DNA from: Pleurobrachia bachei
Lineage: Eukaryota > Ctenophora > Tentaculata > Cydippida > Pleurobrachiidae
NCBI GenBank assembly: GCA_000695325.1
Contig: AVPN01000077.1
Location: forward strand, 80,162 to 102,018
Length of the DNA stretch: 21,857 nt
Reading direction: 5' to 3'
The position numbers and the translations under genes were made by a program. Under the pieces are notes generated by a model, which was not told where the DNA came from, ran no database searches, and saw nothing but the letters and a program-made list of their open reading frames with translations. Below are positions 18,485-21,857 of this stretch, in pieces. Numbering within the stretch: position 1 is the first letter of the stretch; each line of letters starts with the position of its first letter.

Positions 18485-19802
18485 TTAAGATCGTTTCAAA
18501 TTCGTGTAAACCCGTAAATAAATAATATTCGATGAATATATAATCGAGCTAACATAGAGAAGAAATAACCTCTGCAGTACCGGTGTGCAAACTCGGAAAA
18601 GTGTCTTATCCGGGGGTCTGCTGGCTTTCACCGGTTTCGTGGTAGCTAGGTTGGTGTTAAAACACCACTTGGCAATGGCGAATGTGAAAAACTGGCAGAA
18701 CTCGATTATTGTGAATGCGCTTGCACCGAGAAACAGTCCCAAAACTCCACCAACGTCACCTAAGAAAGAGGGAAATAGTTGGTGAGATGATAACAGATTG
18801 GGGCAGGGGACATTTATCCTATCAATCGGAAAACGTTATCTAGTCCAACATGACATTACTAACGGTTAGCTAGGATTCATAGCACCAAAATTCCCAGTAT
18901 ACCTAAAAATTAAATTTTGTCTTTAGATAGTCATAAGACACCTTAAACATTAAGCTAGGACAAAAACTAGGGTACCAAAATGACCGCCAGATAATTTCCT
19001 ACAACTCTTTCGGGGGATTCAATGTGATCCGAGCAACTTTGCATTTGTAAATTTTTCAAAACGTGAACCCCGGTCGGATTTCATGAACACGCATTTTTTT
19101 TCTTTAAGACGATTTATCTGACGATTGGTAAAACTTGGGATGTCAATCTTGCAACCAAAATGTTCGCCTGACAATTCTCTACAACACTGTTTTTGGCTTG
19201 AATAATTTAGCCTATTTTTTGATGAGTTATGATCAATTTAATGGAGCCCGGTCAATGGTCATGACCCAAAATCACAGGTGATGCAAAGACAGTGGGACAC
19301 CCTGTATAACACAGCTATGAACCTACCTAGGAAGTTGCCCCATCCATAAGTTACAATCTCCCTGATCTCCGACACCTGCATACTCGTGAAGAGAATATCA
19401 ATAATCAGGAGGTTCTCCATCACGTCTTGGGTTGTGTTGTAACCTGTGTAAACAAATTGTAAAGAGTATGAAGTATGAAATCTTCTCTCTTCAAGATTGA
19501 ATGTATTGATACCAGATACATTGTTCAATATTTAAAGGCTATGGCCTGACAGAGACAAATCTTCCTAATACAACTACAAGTCTGTGTATCTAGTCTTAAA
19601 TTCTAATTGGTATCTACGCTGTCAGAGTATTGACCTGACAGTACACTTATCTACGTACCGTAGGGAAGTTGGCTAATCTTGCTCTCTGCGTAAAACTTGT
19701 TGAGGGCAGAGCTACTCAGTTGGGCATTGTAGTGTGTCTCTTGGCAGGGCGGTGGGCAGTGACACTCCGGGTAGAGACTGGTCGCATCTGTATACCTCTT
19801 TA
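18485..19802 (-). CDS. DEG/ENaC-family cation channel, C-terminal exons, copy B
   Basis: Minus-strand exons 19659-19802, 19327-19443 and 18485-18759 join in phase to 177 residues ending at a stop. The first has the extracellular cysteine pattern YPECHCPPPCQETHYNAQLS, and the second NTTQDVMENLLIIDILFTS...YGWGNFL. The junction with the third gives GDVGGVLGLFLGASAFTIIE, the family hallmark in and before the second transmembrane helix (GxS/GAS selectivity filter and GLFxGAS). The cytoplasmic tail is short. These channels are trimeric, amiloride-sensitive-type Na+ channels of the plasma membrane. Exons for the N-terminus, TM1 and most of the extracellular domain are not in the window. Upstream (higher coordinates) lie copy C and a minisatellite. 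It is convergent with the plus-strand gene, and the stops are about 316 bp apart. Confidence 0.9.
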
Positions 19803-19857
19803 CTGAAAAGAAGGGGGAGTATTACCTCTTGAATTTCTTAATGATCTTTATTCTAGC

Positions 19858-20028
19858 TTTTAAATTGCGATTCGAGGAATATTTCGCTCAGAAATTGCGA
19901 TTCGAGAACATTTCTCGCTTAGAAATTGCGATTCGAGGAATTTTCTTGCTTAAAAATTTGGATTCGAGAAATTTTCCTCGCTTAAAATTTGCGATTCGGG
20001 AAATTTTCCACGTTAAGAAATAGCGATT
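19858..20028. repeat. Minisatellite of about 32-bp units, first stretch
   Basis: About five units of the type TTAGAAATTGCGATTCGAGA plus AATTTTCCTCGC. It is duplicated almost exactly at 20764-20934 as part of the B-to-C tandem duplication, and ends abruptly at 20028 where copy C begins. Confidence 0.92.
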
Positions 20029-20708
20029 TTAAAACACCACTTGGCAATGGCGAATGTGAAAAACTGGCAGAACTCGATTATTGTGAATGCGCTTGCACCG
20101 AGAAACAGTCCCAAAACTCCACCAACGTCACCTAAGAAAGAGGGAAATAGTTGGTGAGATGATAACAGATTGGGGCAGGGGACATTTATCCTATCAATCG
20201 GAAAACGTTATCTAGTCCAACATGACATTACTAACGGTTAGCTAGGATTCATAGCACCAAAATTCCCAGCATATAACACAGCTATGAACCTACCTAGAAA
20301 GTTGCCCCATCCATAAGTTACAATCTCCCTGATCTCCGACACCTGCATGCTGGTAAAGAGAATATCAATAATCAGGAGGTTCTCCATCACGTCTTGGGTT
20401 GTGTTGTAACCTGCACAGACAATTATAAAGAAAATAAAGTGTGAAATATTTTAGATTCATTCAGTACAAAGGCTACAGCCTGACAGAGATAAATCTTCCC
20501 AATACAACTATAATAAGTCCGTGTCTAATCTTGCAAATTCTAATTCTAATTGGTATCTACGCACCATATGGAAGTTGAGATTAGAACGAGAGACGCATTT
20601 TGAACAACTCCCGTCTCGATGAGTCAACGGCATTGTAGTGTGTCTCTTGGCAGGGCGGTGGGCAGTGACACTCCGGGTAGAGACTGGTCGCATCTGTATA
20701 CCTCTTTA
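20029..20708 (-). pseudogene. DEG/ENaC channel tail, copy C (truncated)
   Basis: Cysteine-rich exon 20565-20708, TM2-proximal exon 20294-20410 and last exon 20029-20131, which is cut at the duplication junction after the TM2 region. The first ~250 bases are identical to copy B, while the exon 20294-20410 and its neighbourhood are clearly more diverged. About 400 bases present in B (about 18900-19306) are missing, so this looks like a patchwork. The block 20579-20628 replaces the NAQLSSSALNKFYAESKIS-coding part with straight-complement sequence and causes a stop. As written it is not functional. Confidence 0.85.
20579..20628. other. Straight-complement block in DEG/ENaC cysteine-rich exon, copy C
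   Basis: Same-direction complement of 19673-19722 (copy B) and 16402-16451 (copy A) at 50 of 50 positions. A and B agree and are open, so C is altered. The base before the block differs from B only by a synonymous change. Confidence 0.96.
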
Positions 20709-20763
20709 CTGAAAAGAAGGGGGAGTATTACCTCTTGAATTTCTTAATGATCTTTATTCTAGC

Positions 20764-21311
20764 TTTTAAATTGTGATTCGAGGAATATTTCGCTCAGAAA
20801 TTGCGATTCGAGAACATTTCTCGCTTAGAAATTGCGATTCGAGGAATTTTCTTGCTTAAAAATTTGGATTCGAGAAATTTTCCTCGCTTAAAATTTGCGA
20901 TTCGGGAAATTTTCCACGTTAAGAAATAGCGATTCGAGAAGTTTTCCTCCGATATTTTAACGCTAGGCTCTTTAAAAGTAGCGAATCTTTAACGATAAGA
21001 AGAAATTTTCTCGCTTAGAAATGAAGATTCAAGAAATTTTTCTTCGCTTAGAAATTGCAATTCGAGAAATTTTACTCGCTCAAAAATTGCGATCCAAGAA
21101 ATTTTCCCCGCTTAGAAAGTGCGATTCGAGAAATTTTCCTCTCTTAGAAATTGTAATTCGAGAAGTTTTCCTCGCTTAGAAATTGCGATTCAAGAATTTT
21201 TACTCGCTAAGAAATTGCGATTCGAAAAATATTCCTCGCTTAGAAATTGCGACTCGGGAAATTTTCCTCGCTTAGAAATTGCGATTCTAGAAATTTTCCC
21301 CCCCTTAGAAA
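20764..21311. repeat. Minisatellite of about 32-bp units, second stretch
   Basis: Roughly 16-17 units of TTAGAAATTGCGATTCGAGA plus AATTTTCCTCGC with substitutions, ending about 110 bases before the H4 stem-loop. The part 20950-20999 does not fit the repeat as written but does as its straight complement. The plus-strand frame at 21119-21355 is a by-product of the repeat and is not called as a gene. Confidence 0.92.
20950..20999. other. Straight-complement block inside the minisatellite
   Basis: Complementing these 50 bases without reversal gives TTGCGATCCGAGAAATTTTC and CGCTTAGAAATTG-type units. They join in register to the repeats on both sides (…TTTTCCTC before, AAGAAATTTTC after). As written the stretch reads TTTAACG and GCGAATCTTTAACG, which breaks the array. 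Confidence 0.9.
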
Positions 21312-21410
21312 TTTTCAAAAGTGTGGCATTTCGAAACAAATCCCAAAAGGATTAATGAAAGAATAATCCGAAATGTTTCTGAATATCATGGTTTCTTTTT
21401 AGATTTGGGT

Positions 21411-21426
21411 GGCTTTGAAAAAAGCC
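21411..21426 (-). terminator. Histone mRNA 3' stem-loop
   Basis: On the minus strand, AAAA, then GGCTTT-TTTC-AAAGCC, then ACCCA: a 6-bp stem, 4-nt loop and flanks of the SLBP-binding site of replication-dependent histone mRNAs, 45 nt after the H4 stop. A purine-rich stretch, AAAAAGAAACC (about 21390-21400), follows as a possible U7 snRNA target. This predicts cleavage without polyadenylation and S-phase expression. Confidence 0.93.
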
Positions 21427-21432
21427 TTTTGT

Positions 21433-21454
21433 GGTACTGGGAAAGCCCAGTACC
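21433..21454. repeat. Extra hairpin in H4 3' UTR
   Basis: GGTACTGGG and CCCAGTACC form a perfect 9-bp stem with a 4-nt loop, between the H4 stop and the canonical stem-loop. It is not the histone consensus. Role unknown. Confidence 0.75.
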
Positions 21455-21470
21455 TGAGGTTGCAGAGATT

Positions 21471-21785
<315 letters not shown>

Positions 21786-21809
21786 TCAGTAGATGTACAG
21801 AAAGTGTAA

Positions 21810-21818
21810 TATATATAA
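21810..21818 (-). promoter_or_regulatory. TATA-like element of H4
   Basis: The minus strand reads ATTTATATATATTAC. At a usual TATA-to-start distance, transcription would begin within a few bases of the ATG, implying a very short leader or a start at another element. The window ends 40 bases upstream, so further promoter elements cannot be judged. Confidence 0.55.
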
Positions 21819-21857
21819 ATCCCGCTGGCTCAAATAGATGCACTGCGCGTTCAAACA

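Larger units (their letters stand above)
16458..19730. repeat. 3.2-kb tandem duplication, copy B
   Basis: Second copy of 13231-16457, starting inside the sequence of A's last partial channel exon (GGGCATTGT/TCTTTGAG) and continuing into unique sequence at AGTGTGTCTC (19731). All protein-coding exons in this copy are open. Confidence 0.93.

Noticed and set aside
21119-21355. Open frame in the minisatellite resembling a repeat protein
   Set aside because: The repeat is about 32 bp, not a multiple of three throughout, and the frame is broken by the block; it is a by-product of the array.

Overview
The window is from an animal genome. It carries intron-rich genes with GT-AG introns, a Piwi-clade Argonaute, a DEG/ENaC-type channel and a replication-type histone H4 with the metazoan 3' stem-loop. 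Genes are close together, introns are short, and introns and spacers are full of small foldback elements. An early-branching or marine invertebrate such as a sponge is plausible, but I cannot prove it from this sequence.

Layout. 1-724 is one large near-perfect palindrome. 904-5790 (+) holds the C-terminal exons of a Piwi gene (end of MID plus whole PIWI domain). Its 1.86-kb intron 3321-5179 contains a cluster of short inverted repeats, telomere-like repeats, one minus-strand exon resembling branched-chain keto-acid dehydrogenase E1 alpha, a terminal-inverted-repeat element built of consecutive hairpins, and a 49-bp foldback element. 5791-9131 has no recognised gene. It holds two 578-bp direct repeats flanking a diverged foldback element, and a TC microsatellite. 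9132-18168 (+) is an unrecognised multi-exon gene with internal protein repeats. Its middle exons lie in two almost identical 1.62-kb tandem copies and its 3' exons in two diverged 3.2-kb copies. The tail of a convergent minus-strand DEG/ENaC gene is carried in the same 3.2-kb unit and occurs three times (A, B, C). 19858-21311 holds two stretches of a roughly 32-bp minisatellite. 21471-21782 (-) is an intact histone H4.

The most striking observation is a set of 50-nt blocks that equal the straight complement, not the reverse complement, of the expected sequence. Five are seen by comparing duplicated copies, one in the minisatellite, and one in a Piwi exon where the straight complement restores missing conserved Piwi residues in frame. 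No known inversion, template switch or recombination gives a non-reversed complement. A shared length of 50 points to a computational or sequencing-chemistry artefact or an in-silico edit rather than biology. Where coding exons are hit they look broken only because of the blocks. Abrupt near-identical tandem copies and mutually exclusive perfect palindromes in the two 3.2-kb copies also suggest that parts of the assembly should be verified before any biological reading.

The best candidate for real undescribed biology is a 49-65 bp foldback element with termini TTGGTGAC...GTCACCAA. Three independent insertions are each flanked by 9-bp target-site duplications.
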